A DNA stretch of 64,000 nucleotides from Chlorops oryzae (GCA_020466095.1 CM035807.1:105824227-105888226); one strand, 5' to 3'; shown: positions 22,497 through 34,919, counted from the stretch's first letter. The notes: generated from the letters alone by a model not told the origin. Made by a program: numbers and translations.

Positions 22497-24470
22497 ATTG
22501 AGATATGGATTATCTAGTACTTAGAACTTCTAAGATTTATAAACAGCTTATTTGTTCAATTTCATAAACCTAATGAGAATTATACACTTGGATAATTCAA
22601 TTGTGATGGTCACGCCCGTCACTTTTACATTTTTTTTATTTTTATTTTAGAAAAATAAGTTTTTCAGTGAAACAATAGGGATGTGATTTTCAAGGATATC
22701 AAATGTATAAAACGTTCGATAACAGTTCTTCGCCACTGAAAGAACTTGATTACTGACCAGCAAGCCTACGAAAAGACTGTGATGAGTGTGACTTGTAGGG
22801 TCCGTTTGAAATTCCATGTCATGCCCACTTGCTTTTTTTTGATTGATTTCCAGAAAAAAGTAAACTTTTTGCCACGTCCGAACATATCCAATTGCCTTTC
22901 TGATCGGCATAAAATTTTCATAAGTATAAAAATCCGGAAGAGCTGCACGATAATAGTTAAAAACAAAATTACCATTTTCCACATTCTTCAATTCGGGACT
23001 TAAAATTGATAAAGTAACTGTCACATCCGTTTGGAAATACCCATATGTACATATCTCTCAAGTCCTTCACGAGCAAGCTTCACAAAATTTAAAGCCTTAA
23101 AATATTTTGCATATAATTTTCGAATATATATATCTTTTTAAGACGTCACCCAAACTATTCCCTCCACTGTTTGAGCCAAGAGAGAGAGAGAGAGAGAGAG
23201 AGAGATAATTTTTCTTATTTATGGAATCGCTTAATAATTACGTGCGGAAATATTCCTTGAAGATGGCAATTGTTATAAGTTACATCGCCCTCTGGTCACG
23301 GCAATAATGAGGCGTTTTGTTGCATTTTTCTTCCTTTTGTGGCCCCTTTTGTTAAAACAAAATTATGGTAATTTCGATTAGTCATGGGAGGGCAAGTGTC
23401 ACCTGTGAGAACAATGCCATGCAACAGCTGCTGTGAGACATCATAAATTCTTTTGTTTTTTTTTTTTGCCAAACGTCTCTTAAGGTTTCAAATCAGCAAT
23501 TCAATCAACTCAATCTCCATACGAAGGGGGAAAAAAATATTTTGGCATCCATAAGATTCCCTTCATGTTCCTTTCTCTTTTGCATCGAAGAAAAAATAAT
23601 AATAATATTGGAAAAAAAGTTCCCAAATAAAAAAAAAAAAATTGTATATGTTACTGGAAGCTTGATATAGGTCGCGTTAGGCATACCACAAAAACAGGAA
23701 AGCATGCTTCGATAGCCACTGGAATCAACTTTCAAGCTTCATTAAAATGTTTTTTTTTTTTTTTTTCGGAGTCGGTATTTTCGATAATTTTTTTTTTTTC
23801 TTCTCCATAAATATATTTACACTAACATTCAAAGATACATACAAACATTAAACCAGTTTGAAGCGAAAATTCTTTACTTCAAGTTGCTGGCCAACTTTGC
23901 TGTCAACTGACTGTAAAGTGAATGTTAAGTTGATGTCCATAACAGAAAACTCTCTTATACAGAATTTCTGCTAATTTACGGCGAACGACAACAGAAAAGA
24001 AGTGTCTTTTGTTGTTGGGTTTTTGGTTTTTGCTTTCATCAGTCAATTGACTTACAAATCAAGATTTTTCTCGGGCAGTTTTTTCTTCTTGTTTTTTTTT
24101 TTGTTTTGATGAAACACGACAACACAAAAGTAAAGTAGCTCGCTTCAGCGCACCAAATGAAGACAAGGATAACGTCTGTAAGTCCCTTAGGCTAACGAAC
24201 GTACATACATACACATACGATTGCAAGAATGAATGTGAGAATACCAGTAGGAAATTTCTTAATGGAAATTTATTTATTAAAATTAGAAACGATATTTCAT
24301 TGAATAATTCCATTCATGACAGTTCTCATGACGTTTTATCTGTAAAAATTATACTTAGCCGATGATCTACTATTGATTTTTTTTATATCATAAAGTCAAA
24401 GCTTGGTATCCAATAGATAAAATATTCAACACATGTCAACATATAGACCCAGTTTCAATAAACTAAGCTT
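22497..24470. other. Non-coding stretch; one unrecognised 125-codon frame
   Basis: It contains a GA tract (23180-23206), several T and A homopolymers (23459-23470, 23628-23641, 23748-23766) and no paired ends. The minus-strand frame 22647-23024 (125 residues) lies outside known repeats. It shows no motif I recognise, and its length is near what chance allows in DNA this AT-rich. Confidence 0.5.
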
Positions 24471-25023
24471 CCCAGCGGGAAATGTCCCGCGGACATCCCC
24501 GATGATGTCCTAGTGACTTCGGAGCCGGAATGCATGCTATTTCCGGTGACACTTTGTATGACATTTACACAGGAGCTGACAGGGACTTCAGCGGTGACAT
24601 TATCACCGGAAGATAAGAAAATGTCACTGGTCATGCTAGGGGATGCGATGGCGAAAAAAGCATTTGAGAGCAGCACATTGCTCTTTTTCTCTCTAAATGT
24701 CAATTTTATAGAAACCAGTTGGATGATAATCCTCTTCTTTGCCCTCTCTTTGAATGTTTCGAAAATTTTTAAAAATCTATTTTTAACAATTTTTGTTCGC
24801 CTCTGCCAGGGATCGAACCCGCGATCTTCGGATTCTGAGTCGAGCACTCATCATCTACGCCACTTCACGCTAACGTTCAACTGACCTTATTTAAATTTCA
24901 GTAGCCAATGAGAGTCAAGCACATGAACAGCATCCCTCCACGATGACATGTCTCCAAGATGTCATGCATGACAATGTCACCTATATGTCATCGATGACAT
25001 CATTGGTGACTTTGTCATGCAGG
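24471..25023. mobile_element. CCCAGC-type element with GATGATGTC repeats and a tRNA-like module
   Basis: It begins CCCAGCGGGAAATGTCCCGC. The right end, read inverted, is TCCTGCATGACAAAGTCACC and aligns imperfectly with the left end through CGATGA...GTGAC, so these are diverged inverted termini. Short motifs GTGAC, ATGTC and GATGACATC recur throughout. A tRNA-like segment sits in the right half. It shares its left 300 bp with the element at 49124. Two overlapping open frames (24455-24847 minus, 24513-24884 plus) are shadows without motifs. Confidence 0.7.
24796..24871 (-). other. tRNA-like module (pol III box A and B)
   Basis: Minus strand: GTGGCGTAGATGATGAG resembles box A, and GGGTTCGATCCC is a perfect box B. 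Between them CTCGACTCAGAATCCGAAG resembles an anticodon arm. The acceptor stem does not pair well. It is tRNA-derived, not a credible tRNA gene. Confidence 0.7.
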
Positions 25024-26849
25024 AGATAATTTTCCGCCGAGTTTTGATTGAAACTCGTTCCATATGTCTGTATAGATTGAATATTTGCAGGAATTCCTGG
25101 CGATATTGGAAACCAGGCATGAATCGTTTCATTTCCTGTTAGGGGCGTAGCTAGTTGTATGAATTCATTTTGTTTTTTTTTTTTTTTTGGTACTGGGTGG
25201 AATTGTGGGTGTATCAAGAAGTGCCTGCACTAAAAATGAAATAAAATAAAATGAAATGAATTGAAGTTAAGTCGATACGATGAAGCCCATGGAAAATTGT
25301 TTGTCTAGGCCGGAGTTGCGTGCGTGCGGATGCGATTGGATGGACGAATGTGTGAAAGATCGTATTTGGCAGGGTTTCGTTTGGTAACTCGTTTGTATAT
25401 AAATACATACGTACATACATATATCTTTTCCATTTCCGTAATAGCTGAAGTTTCGAATATTTTATTGTATTCTTGTTATATTCGCAGACAAATTTTCATG
25501 CAAAAACATTCGTTCGAAGGATATTTTTGGGTTGTTGAAAGAACAATTGCCTGACATAAATATAAGTATATACAGATACATATATATGTATATAATATTC
25601 ACTAACTGGCACATAATTTAATATATGTATATAAATCGATATTTTCCCTTTTTATGGTACCCATAGCATGGGTTCTATTGTATTCAATTCCGTATGGATA
25701 TTTCCTACGCATAAATTGTTATTTTCTCATGCATTGTCTCTAGATGGTGGTGGTACTTCGTCTATTGTGTTTTGTATGACTTGAACTTTTCCTTTTGCAT
25801 ATCCTTTTTTGTTCGATGGACTATTTTGCATATCTACAATTTATGCTTTGTCAGTTATCGTTTTTTTTTTTTTTTTTGATAACAAAGATGGGCACTTCTG
25901 GCACATTCGAATGATGTAAACAATTTCAGTTTTATTGAATTAAAAGCATTCAGTTGAAGTTCTGCCAAATCGCAAATTGGACGAATTTGCTGAAAAGTCA
26001 AGCGTTTTAAATTAGTTTAGGATCTTCATTTGATACATGACAGACAAGGAGCAAAACTGATTTGAAGTGTCAGTCTTTTGAGTTATGATTTTTGACATGC
26101 CAGAGAGAGATTTTAACTCTTCAAAAATACTGAGTTTTATTCAAATTAGCTGACAAGGAGTCTTACAATTCGGTTTCTTCTTTTTAACAGAAATGTTACT
26201 TTATTTTGGGGATGGAAGAAATTTTCCGTAAATGTTGAATTTTTGACGGTAGTTCCTTAAAGTGCTATTCCCTATATTCGGTTTTGCTAAATTTGCTGCA
26301 GGTTCTTTTTAAATCGATCTCGAAAAGTGTGGCCGAGAATTAAGCTGCGCACTTACATACACATGTTATGGCTATGTATCTCGTAAACCGTTTAATATTT
26401 TATTTTCCTGCCTAAAACAAAGTTCCAGCCTTAGACTTGGAGAAAATAACTGCAGTAATAACTGACCGAAAAAAGCTCTACGTGGCAGCTACAAATAGCA
26501 TCAATCTCAGTAATGTAATCATTTTTTTTTTTTTTTTCACTTTGTAACATTTCTGACCCCTAGCTCTCAAGTCGGTATGGTTTTTTGGACCCAAATTGAT
26601 AAAAACATAACCAAACAACTTCTTGGAGTACATAACGTGCATCCGAGTGCTCGTTGACAGCGTTTGGTTGAACATTTTTCATACAAAATGAGAAGAAAAA
26701 AATAAAATTTACATACCCTTTTAAATATGCTCGAAATTTTTTACACGTGAGATAATTATCTTAATCATTAAGGCTGAAATCCACTGTCGATTTTTTTTTT
26801 TACGTAGAGAAAAGACTGTAGAGTGCTTAGAATCCAATTTTGCTGTGTA
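25024..26849. other. Non-coding stretch, no gene seen
   Basis: It includes a T tract (25171-25188), ATAC/TATA patches (25400-25630), another T tract (25859-25878) and, at 25142, AGGGGCGTAGCTAG, which resembles a lone hAT terminus without a partner. No frame is supported. Confidence 0.5.
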
Positions 26850-26857
26850 CACTGAAG

Positions 26858-28176
26858 CAGACCTGGGGGTAGTGAACTAAATTTTCAGCCCCACTAGTTC
26901 TTTAATGAGTGAAACTTTAAAATATTCGGTTCCACTAATTCGTAGTGAATTTGAATTCTCTTCCACTATTTTCAGTAGTAAAATAGTGAATGTAAGAAAA
27001 TTTACACTAAATTCTCTGTAGTGGAAGTGAAAATGTTTCTGACTTAAGCTTTTACTGTGGCTGTTTTTATTTTTTCCAAATCAAATTTTGTTGTTGAAAA
27101 ATTAGTGGATAACAAAATATCTCCACTAAATAAGAAAAAAATGTATTTTGAATATATTAAACACACATTCAATCACGAGTTTGAAAAAGAATAAAACTGG
27201 CAATGGGCATGCCAGAATACACTGGCACTATGACAATCATTCACACATGGCTGGCAGGAAATGTTGAATATTCGATGTGCTGCTGGTGTTTCTGCTGGCA
27301 CCTTTAAATGATTTGCAGATAGATTGTATTTTATAATATTTATTCAAAGTACAAAATTAATTCAAATTATTAGCCTTCATTAAAACTAATCTTTCAAAAT
27401 TTTAATCGCTCAAACTTTTTCTGCGAGGAGCGTCCACCATCCCGGCAAAAGAAAATAAGCGTTCCACAGGGGCAGAAGACGGCAGCGGGGTATTGTATTT
27501 GTGGAATGCATCTTTAATAATGGGATAACTTCGGAGGGAGTTCAGAGACGTAGATTTATCCATTAAATATGTCTCGAGCTGGTTTCGGCGCTCATTCTGT
27601 TGGGTGTTATTGCAAGAACCTAGCAGAAATGATATAATGTAGATATGTAAATTATTTCTTAAAAGAGCTCACTTTTTGTCTCTCCAAAATCCAGAAAAAT
27701 ATTTTCTTTATTTGTTTTTGGTTTAATCGATGTTTCCTTGTTAACTGATACATGTGTTGCATTCTTAAGGAACCAATCTTTTACAACACTATCATCCGAG
27801 TCGAAAGCAAACATTTTATTTTTTTAAAACTTCTTGTGTTTATTTGAAAATTAAAATGAATAAAGATACAAAATTCAAAACTTACTGAAAATAATTTAGT
27901 GGAACAGTTTGATTTTCCACTAGTTATTTAAATTTTGAGTGGAAAAGAATGTTTAAGCACTAATTTTATTTTAGTGGAAATTTTTCAACTTCACTACCAC
28001 TAGGCTTGTAGTTGAAGTTTTGTTTCACTACCACTAAAAATAATAGTGGAACTGACACGTCGGGTTTCTTGCACTCAAATTTTTTTTATTAAAACCCACT
28101 AGCTCCACTACCACTAGATTGGGATTTAGTTAAAAATGTGAATCACTAAAAATTTAGTGCACTACCCCCAGGTCTG
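26858..28176. mobile_element. hAT transposon, internally deleted, perfect 8-bp target duplication
   Basis: Termini are CAGACCTGGGGGTAGTG and its inverse CACTACCCCCAGGTCTG, flanked by CACTGAAG on both sides (26850-26857 and 28177-28184, identical). The outer 270-290 bp on each side are crowded with CCACTA/TAGTGG motifs, about eight or more per side, like the subterminal transposase-binding repeats of hAT elements. The interior encodes, on the minus strand, a transposase-derived gene (27402-27814). At 1319 bp it is about half the length of an autonomous hAT. The perfect duplication suggests a fairly recent insertion. Confidence 0.95.
27402..27814 (-). CDS. hAT transposase-derived protein, dimerisation domain only (two exons)
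   Basis: Exon 1 (27673-27814) starts MFAFDSDDSVVKDWFLKN and ends at a GTGAGC donor. A 53-bp intron (27620-27672) ends in TAG. Exon 2 (27402-27619) continues in frame with SCNNTQQNERRNQLE, SLRSYPIIKDAFHKYN, then TPLPSSAPVERLFSFAG and RRKSLSD. Total 119 codons plus stop. The PSSAPVERLFS.AG stretch is the signature of the hAT C-terminal dimerisation (Dimer_Tnp_hAT) domain. The BED zinc finger and the RNase-H-like catalytic core are absent. After LSD the family continues with ENFE..; here TAA stands at the expected E and NFERLVLMKAN follows, so the stop looks like a point mutation. The product cannot catalyse transposition but could bind transposase. Splice sites are read by eye. Confidence 0.75.
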
Positions 28177-28184
28177 CACTGAAG

Positions 28185-31100
28185 ACTATCTCTGAAATTT
28201 TACAGCTCTACGTAGATTTGCCGTCGACATATAAAAAATAGAGCTCTACTTTATGGAACACGACATTATGCACTGCAAAATAAGTTTTATCTATTGTAGG
28301 AGTCATAGAGAAAACAATCTTCTGCAGTGTAAATATATGTATGTATAGTCGTGGAGCACATAGTAGAGGTCTATTCTTTATACGTCGAGCCAATCAGACT
28401 TGTCAACGTGGAGGGAAAATAAATTGAAGGTTCAAATATTGCTGCTCATTTTTTTTGTCGCACATTTTCAAACGCTTAAAACAGCCAGAAGAAAAATTCT
28501 TCCGCTGGCCATCAACCTTAGTGCTTTCCGTATTAGATTTCCATTTCTTAATTTCGTTTTACAGAATTTTTTCTCTCTCACAGACGACAATATCCTTTAA
28601 TACAGACCACCCTTAATCATCCTGCTGATTTAGTAGGTTTTTGCTTTTTTTTTTTTGCTTGAAGACTCTCCAAATATTGACGCTATTCATCATAGTAAAA
28701 GCTATTTACAAATCAATATTCCTCTTGGTACTTATGTATACCGACTTGAATTGAAATGGATACTCCAATTTACAGTAATGAGCCACAACCTTCTGCAAGA
28801 TCCATTACCTCAATATAAAAAGCAGTTCGATGTTTTCTTCTCAACAAAAGAAGAAGAAAAAAGAGAAGAAATAAAAGAATGAAGAATAAATAAATAAATA
28901 AAAGGCATGAAATTCCGCCTCACTGAGTCTGCGGTGACGCATTTCAATTGGCAAAAAATTGCCAATAAAATAGTAGCACGCAAAAAAAAAAAAAAAACGA
29001 AGTTCTCTGATTGATATATGAGAAGAAAAACAAAACAAAAAGAAAAAAAAAAAAAAAAACAAAACAGAACAGGTGGGCTCTCGTCTAAATTGGAGACACT
29101 ATTAAAAAGTTTCTGGCGAAATGAAATTTCATACCATGACGAGATCCTTTTGGTTAGAGAGCACGCACATGACTTCTGACCGCAATTTCCTACATTCCTT
29201 AATATTTGTTTGTTTGTGTGTGTGTGTGTGTGTTAATGTATACGTCAGTGTCCTTTTATCCCCCCTTTTTTTTTTGTGTACAAAAAATAAACCACAAAAA
29301 CTTTCGAAATAAACTTGTTATGAGAGTTGATTTTTCTTTTGCCAAATAATTGTCTTGTTAGCAATATTGACATGGTAACGTACTCAAGTCTTTGGTTTAG
29401 GTTTCGAAAATCTTACAGATGTCATAGGAAAAATAGATTTCAAAACCGCAAATTAAACAGAAACATTTTATGGTCAAAGGGAGTCTATTTTGCCAGACAA
29501 CCACTGAGGTCGCTTGTGTTCTGTCGATGTTGTCGGTCCAAATGAAAAAGTGAAACTACGAAGGGAAAGTGAAAATAGTCTGAAAATTTCCGCATGAAAT
29601 TTTAGGTGCATTTCTTTGTTGTCTAAGATTAGAGTCCACTGAAAAAAGATTGCCTCATTATAAGAGTGTCTGGTGGAGCAACGAATTTTCATGTCATGAT
29701 TAACATTGTTTCTCACAATGACCGAAGTCGTCAGCATGTGTGCGCCGACACGTTACTGAATTCAGCCACTCAAATCGCTGAATCGCATCCGTCATTGTGA
29801 GACGCATATACCTACATCTATTTCACTAATAAACATATAGGATTGCTTGACTGAATTCAGTACGGTGTGGGGTTCGCCTAAAAGAAAGCTAGAAATTAAA
29901 CCAAGCGCCTTGAGCTGTAATCTCGAGTACCAGGGAATGTAAGCTGATCAGCATCCTTCGTCGTTGCAAGGCTGTTTTAGAGGATATATCCCCTTAATCT
30001 CTCATAAAAGCGTAGATAGTGTAAATAGGCTTAATTTTGATTGTGCTTAGATTTTTCTGTTGAATTCGGGTCACCATATTGATGCATATCAGTCACAAGT
30101 ATACCCTAAAAGCATGCAACATTTTTTTCATTTTTTGATTTTTAAGGATGTTGCACCTAGGTGACCGTATTGATACTTAATATAGTGAATCTTCTCAAAA
30201 AAGTCTATTTCAGGCATTTCTGTAAGATTGTCTCACTTTTGGAGCAACAAAAACTCGTCATGGAAAAAATAAATCCTTTCACGGGAGCATGAAATCGCTT
30301 GAAACATAATTAAATAATTTTTTTTTTGTGAAATTTTCTTGGGCTATCGAATCATCAATCTATGATTATTAATATTTGAGAAATATTTTTTAAAAATTGC
30401 TCCTAACAAACACATTTATCAGGAATAATCATAGATGATAGGGAGTCAAATTAAATGCCATGAATTTATTTAAACAGCAAAGTAACTTTATTTTCGAAAC
30501 TGGCTTTGGGGGACAAATCAAATCACTGGTCTTATAGCTACTGCCATGACTTTTAAATTAAACTAAGTATTAAATTTGAAGAATCCATTCGAAAAATCTA
30601 TCCCGAAAATGTCAAGACGACTTAAGAATTTAACATTCGAAAGCAGATTTTTTTTTTTTTAAAGAGAATTAACATAATCAGCAAAAAAAAAGAGCTTAAC
30701 ACCTGAGCACTCGAACAGCTTTGAGGCAAAGTGACGACGTCTTTCTATCATCCAACATTAATGTTCGCACGCTATTCTATCAATCTCATTTCTATTCAGA
30801 GTACTTTGAAAAAAACATTAAAGCATTTTACATCGTAGCAATGAAGGACGTTAATACTAATGTACGGAAAACTCCCTGCACGTATTTTTATAGCCAAACC
30901 CAATAAAGTTTAACTTAAACCAAGTTCGACAACCGAAAACGTGTCTACGTCAGAAAACGCGGCGACATGCTTACGGCAAAACCGATGTTGATGACATTTT
31001 CAACAAAACAACCATTCGAAGAGAGAGATACGTCTTTTATGTAGTGCCAGCTATAAAGGGCAGTTCTGAATGTTTGAGGATTCTGTCGTGATCACCATCA

Positions 31101-31559
31101 GCAGTCTTGTAGCAAGACGAGGCTGAGTTGCGACGAAGATAAATTCTGAACACCTCAATGCGGTTAGGGAAAAGTTAGACTAAGAACTTGAGCTGTAGTC
31201 CAAAAATTAGCTGACTAGGGCCTTGTTTTTTCGATCTGCGGCATATAAGTAGATTCTCTGAGGCATCTCTGAGGTTGAAGCGGACGGTACTTCATTCAAA
31301 GTTTAAGAGAGCTTTTATGATAAGTGCTCGTATCGATCGTAGCAGAAATTGCATTTTATTTTAAGTTGGTCTTTAAGCCTGCAGTGGAAAAATGATCGAT
31401 GAAACTTGAATTTTCCGTATGACCCTCGCATGTGGAATTGCAAATCGAAGCCTGATTTCGACGTACTGTCATTCAACTGAGTTACAAAGCTATGATGTCT
31501 CGTTTCGATCATTGTCAAATCTGCCTGTTAGTTTATAAGTCTAGGATCTTTACACCTGA
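28185..31559. other. Non-coding stretch, no gene seen
   Basis: It contains A and T tracts (28644-28656, 28983-28997, 29044-29059, 30650-30661), a GT tract (29214-29231) and a small inverted pair around AATCATAGATGATAG at about 30352-30440. Frames of 60-87 residues have no recognisable motif. Confidence 0.55.
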
Positions 31560-31572
31560 GTGCACACATCCA

Positions 31573-31960
31573 GATGCTCTCTCTTCTCTCTCCCTCTATC
31601 TCTATTCTCCCTCTTTCTCCCTCTATCATCCCTTCTTTCTCCTCTCTCTCCCTCTTCTCACCTACTCTCTCTCTTTCTCTTCCTCTCTTCTCCTCTCCCT
31701 CTTTCTCTCTCATCCTCTCTCTTCTCCTCTCTCTCCCTCTCTCTCCTTCTTCTCTCCCTCCTCTCTCCCACTCTCTCTCCTCTCTATCTCCTCTCTCCCT
31801 CTTTCCCTCTCTCCTCTTTCTCATCTCCTATCTACCTCTCTCCTCTTTCTCCCTCTCTCTCTCTCTCTCCTCCCTCTCTCTCTCTCTTTCTCCCTCTTCT
31901 CTCTCTCTTCTCTCCTCTCTTCTCTCCCTCTCTCTCTCTTCCTCTCTCTCTCTCTCTCTC

Positions 31961-31994
<34 letters not shown>

Positions 31995-32101
31995 CATCTC
32001 TCTCTCTCTTCTCTCTCTCTCTCTCTCTTCTCTCTCTCCATCTCTCTCCCTCTCTATCTATCTATCTATCTATCTATCTATGTATCTATCTATCTATCTG
32101 T
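31573..32101. repeat. CT-rich array passing into (TATC)n
   Basis: About 475 bases of CTCTCC, CTCTTT and CTCT variants are followed by CTATCTATCTATC repeats (32058-32098). All three plus-strand frames stay open for 179-234 codons as Ser/Leu/Pro repeats, and the minus strand gives Arg/Glu repeats. These are consequences of the repeat and not proteins. Confidence 0.95.
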
Positions 32102-33947
32102 GTGTGCGACTGAGAGCTGATGGAAGTGCAAACATTGCCGTTCGATTTTGTTTTATATTCAAATCATATTGTGTTGAATGCTTAAATTTAAAGTGAATGC
32201 TGAAATGGAAAAAAGAAAAGAGACGAAAATGCCAATGAAGAAACCAAATGGAATCAAGTTGAAAAATTCCAATCATGCAGAAATACTCAACTTTCCCCCC
32301 CGATTGCAATAAAACAAAGCGGTACACTCAGGAAAAGAGCTCAAATAATTTTTTAAACTCGAAACGAAATACACTAAAATTAAAAGCGAAAAAAGTGTGA
32401 TATAAAAAATAATAGAAGGTGCCTAAGTGGCAATAAAAGTGTCTATAGAAAACTTTCCAAGTTTTAATGTTATTCACGATAAAGATGTTCTCAAAAAGGT
32501 ATTTCATCGACTTGATGTATAGCAGGACAATTTATTATGCATACATGAACTCCTCAACACTTTACAAAGGCAGAGGTTATGTCATATGTCATAAATATGA
32601 AGGAAAACTTTATAAATTCTGTACGCTTGACTGTTGTTCTCGACGACCATTCGTCTGGAGCAGCAGCTGCTGCGGTGACATTTAGTCGGAATTAACAGGT
32701 TCCAAAAATACACTAACTCACCAGCTCACCAGCTTTGCGTGTGTGTGTGTGTGTGTGTGTGTTTTTAACTTGCTCAACTGCTCGATTGTAACAAATTTCC
32801 TTAACGACCTAAAATCGTTGCCGACTTTTAGGGCAACTGTCTTACAAAGTCGCCAATAGCTGTAATGGCCCAACATGGAAAGTCTTCCTGCGTTCCCCGT
32901 CTCCCGTCCCTTGTCCTCGTCCACCTGCAGTCTCACATGCGTAAGTATTGCGATAAACGAAAAGTTTCTCTTTGAAAAATGTCTTAAATATTTTGTTGCT
33001 ATTCTTGTTGTTGCCGCTGCTGCTGTTGCTGTTGCTGCTGGAAATTTATTGAGTAATTTGTTTGATGGCAAAAAGTTTAAATATAAATTTTTCACCGCTC
33101 AGGTTCTTCAGTTCTCTTCGTTTCATGTTGGTTTCCTTTTCTCATTTGGGGTTTTTCATTTTCATTTTGGGGCCAGTCGAAAGCCGAAGCCGAAACAAAC
33201 TCTCAAAGTTGTACAACGTAATTTATGTTGATAAGGTTTTCAAAGTGAAATTATGTCTTTTTAAAAGGAGCTTAAGTAAAATTGGTACTTTAGCCGAAAA
33301 TTCCGGAAATTCTCAAAATTCAGTCTCTTTTGAAGCAATTTTCAGCGGTAAAAGAATGTAAAAAAATTTTATTTTGTATTTTCTTTTTTAATTTGCAAAA
33401 GACAGAAATCACACTCAAATTTATTCATTGAGTTCATGTAGAAAATCCTCGCATTCTATCAAAGTGAAAAAAAAAAATTTCATTTTAAACTTCTTTACGG
33501 CACGGCACGGTGACATTCGAAACGGAACCGTAAACGCATTCATGCAAAATAATGCCGAACGTTGCTTTCTACCAATGAGAATGACGCAATAGTAGCAATA
33601 ACAACAATAAAAACAATAAGAACAATATGACCATTACCAACAACAATAGAAACAAAAATCAATCGAGCGACTGCAGCATTCAAGGATTTATGGTCGCTGG
33701 AAGGGATGGATGGGGAAGTATTTTTACAGTAAATTTCAGTATAATGGAAGTATAAAATTTATACTATATATATATTTATACTATAAATCAACAATGGAAC
33801 GAACGTTGAAAGTAAAATTGAAAATAGTGCAAAAGTATTGAATACCTCCAAACATATAAATGAATTCTAATTAAATTCACAGCTTTCACTTTTTGCAGAG
33901 AACGGAGAAAAACATTGTTTTTACTCGTCGTATTGTGTTTTTTTTTT
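32102..33947. other. Non-coding stretch, no gene seen
   Basis: It holds a (GT)n tract (32738-32762), GTT/GCT patches (33003-33040) and an AT palindrome (33750-33785, ATACTATATATATATTTATACT-like, no gene). Frames up to 125 residues overlap these patches and lack domains. Confidence 0.55.
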
Positions 33948-34035
33948 ATACCCGAGAGTATACTTGTGTTTGTGCGTAAGCTTTTAATACCCAGAATCAA
34001 TCGAGATGGACTAAAAAAATGCTGATTGATAAATA
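33948..34035 (+). mobile_element. Helentron-like 5' end remnant, family 1
   Basis: TTTTTATACCCGAGAGTATACTTGTG, then TAATACCCAGAATCAATCGAGATGGAC, correspond to the family-1 5' end through the CCCAGAATC/ACCAGTCGAGATAGACC block, with the palindrome shortened. It runs straight into GACAGAGAGAAG and the GA array at the position where other copies have their GTCT microsatellite. No family-1 right part is recognisable after the array. Confidence 0.65.
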
Positions 34036-34912
34036 GAGACAGAGAGAAGAGAAGAGAAGAAGAGAGAAAGAGAGAGAAAGAGAGAGGAGAAAGAAGAGAA
34101 AGAAGGAGAAAAGAGAAGAAGAGAGAGAAAGGAGAAAGAGAGAAAGAGAGAAAGAGAGAAAGAGAGGAAAGAGAGAAAGAGAGAAAGAGAAGAAAGAGAG
34201 AAGAGAAAGAAAGAGAGAAGAGAGAAGAGAAAAGAGAAGGAGAAGAGAGAAGAGAGAGAGAGAGAAAGAAGAGAGAGAAAAGAGAGAGAAGAGAGGAAAG
34301 AGAGAAGAAAGAGAGAGAAGAGAGAAGAAGGAGAAAGAGAGAAAGAGAGAAAGAGAGAAAGAGAGGAAGAGAGAGAAAGAGAGAGAAAGAGAGAAAGAGA
34401 GAAAGAGAGAAAGAGAGAAAGAGAGAAAGAGAGAAGAGAGAAAGGAGAGAAGGAGAGAAGGAGAGAAGGAGAGAAGAGAGAGAAGAGAGAAAGAGAGAAA
34501 GAGAAGGAGAGAAGAGAGAAAGAGAGAAAGGAGAGAAGAGAGAGAAAGGAGAAAGAGAAGAGAAGAAAGAAAGAGAAAGAGAGAGAAAGAGAGAAAGAGG
34601 AGAAAGAGAGAAGGAGAAAGAGAAGAGAAGAAAGAGAAAGAGAGAAAGAGAGAAAGAGAGAAAGAGAGAAAGAGAAAGAGAGAAAGAGAGAAAGAGAGAA
34701 AGAGAGAAAGAGAGAAAGAGAGAAAGAGAGAAAGAGAGAAAGAGAGAAAGAGAGAAGGAGAGAAGGAGAGAAGGAGAGAAGGAGAGAAGGAGAGAAGGAG
34801 AGAAGGAGAGAAGGAGAGAAGGAGAGAAGGAGAGAAAGGAGAGAAGGAGAGAAGAGAGAAGAGAGGGAAAGAGAAAGAGAGAGAAAGAGAGAAAGAGAGA
34901 AAGAGAGAAAGA
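34036..34912. repeat. Large GAGAAAGA / GGAGAGAA purine array
   Basis: About 880 bases are purine on the plus strand apart from rare exceptions, with local periods of 8 (GAGAGAAA) and 8 (GGAGAGAA). It can form triplex or S1-sensitive structures in principle. The 296- and 312-codon frames across it (Arg/Glu/Lys on plus, Ser/Leu/Phe on minus) are repeat translations. Confidence 0.95.
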
Positions 34913-34919
34913 TTGATAA

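Noticed and set aside
22647..23024. 125-codon minus-strand frame outside repeats
   Set aside because: No motif recognised, no splice or promoter context, and one frame of this length is expected by chance in about 64 kb of AT-rich DNA. A protein search would settle it.
20236..24871. Functional tRNA genes at 20236, 20549 and 24796
   Set aside because: Box A and B are good but acceptor and anticodon stems do not pair properly, and they sit inside repeat elements.
24455..24884. Overlapping 123- and 130-codon frames
   Set aside because: They lie inside the CCCAGC element, run over the tRNA-like module and show no transposase motif.
28655..28882. 75-codon frame ending in Lys/Glu
   Set aside because: No recognised domain; its end is a GAA-rich simple stretch.
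31492..32196. Open frames of 179-234 codons on the plus strand
   Set aside because: They are Ser/Leu/Pro translations of a CT array open in all frames; no start context or domain.
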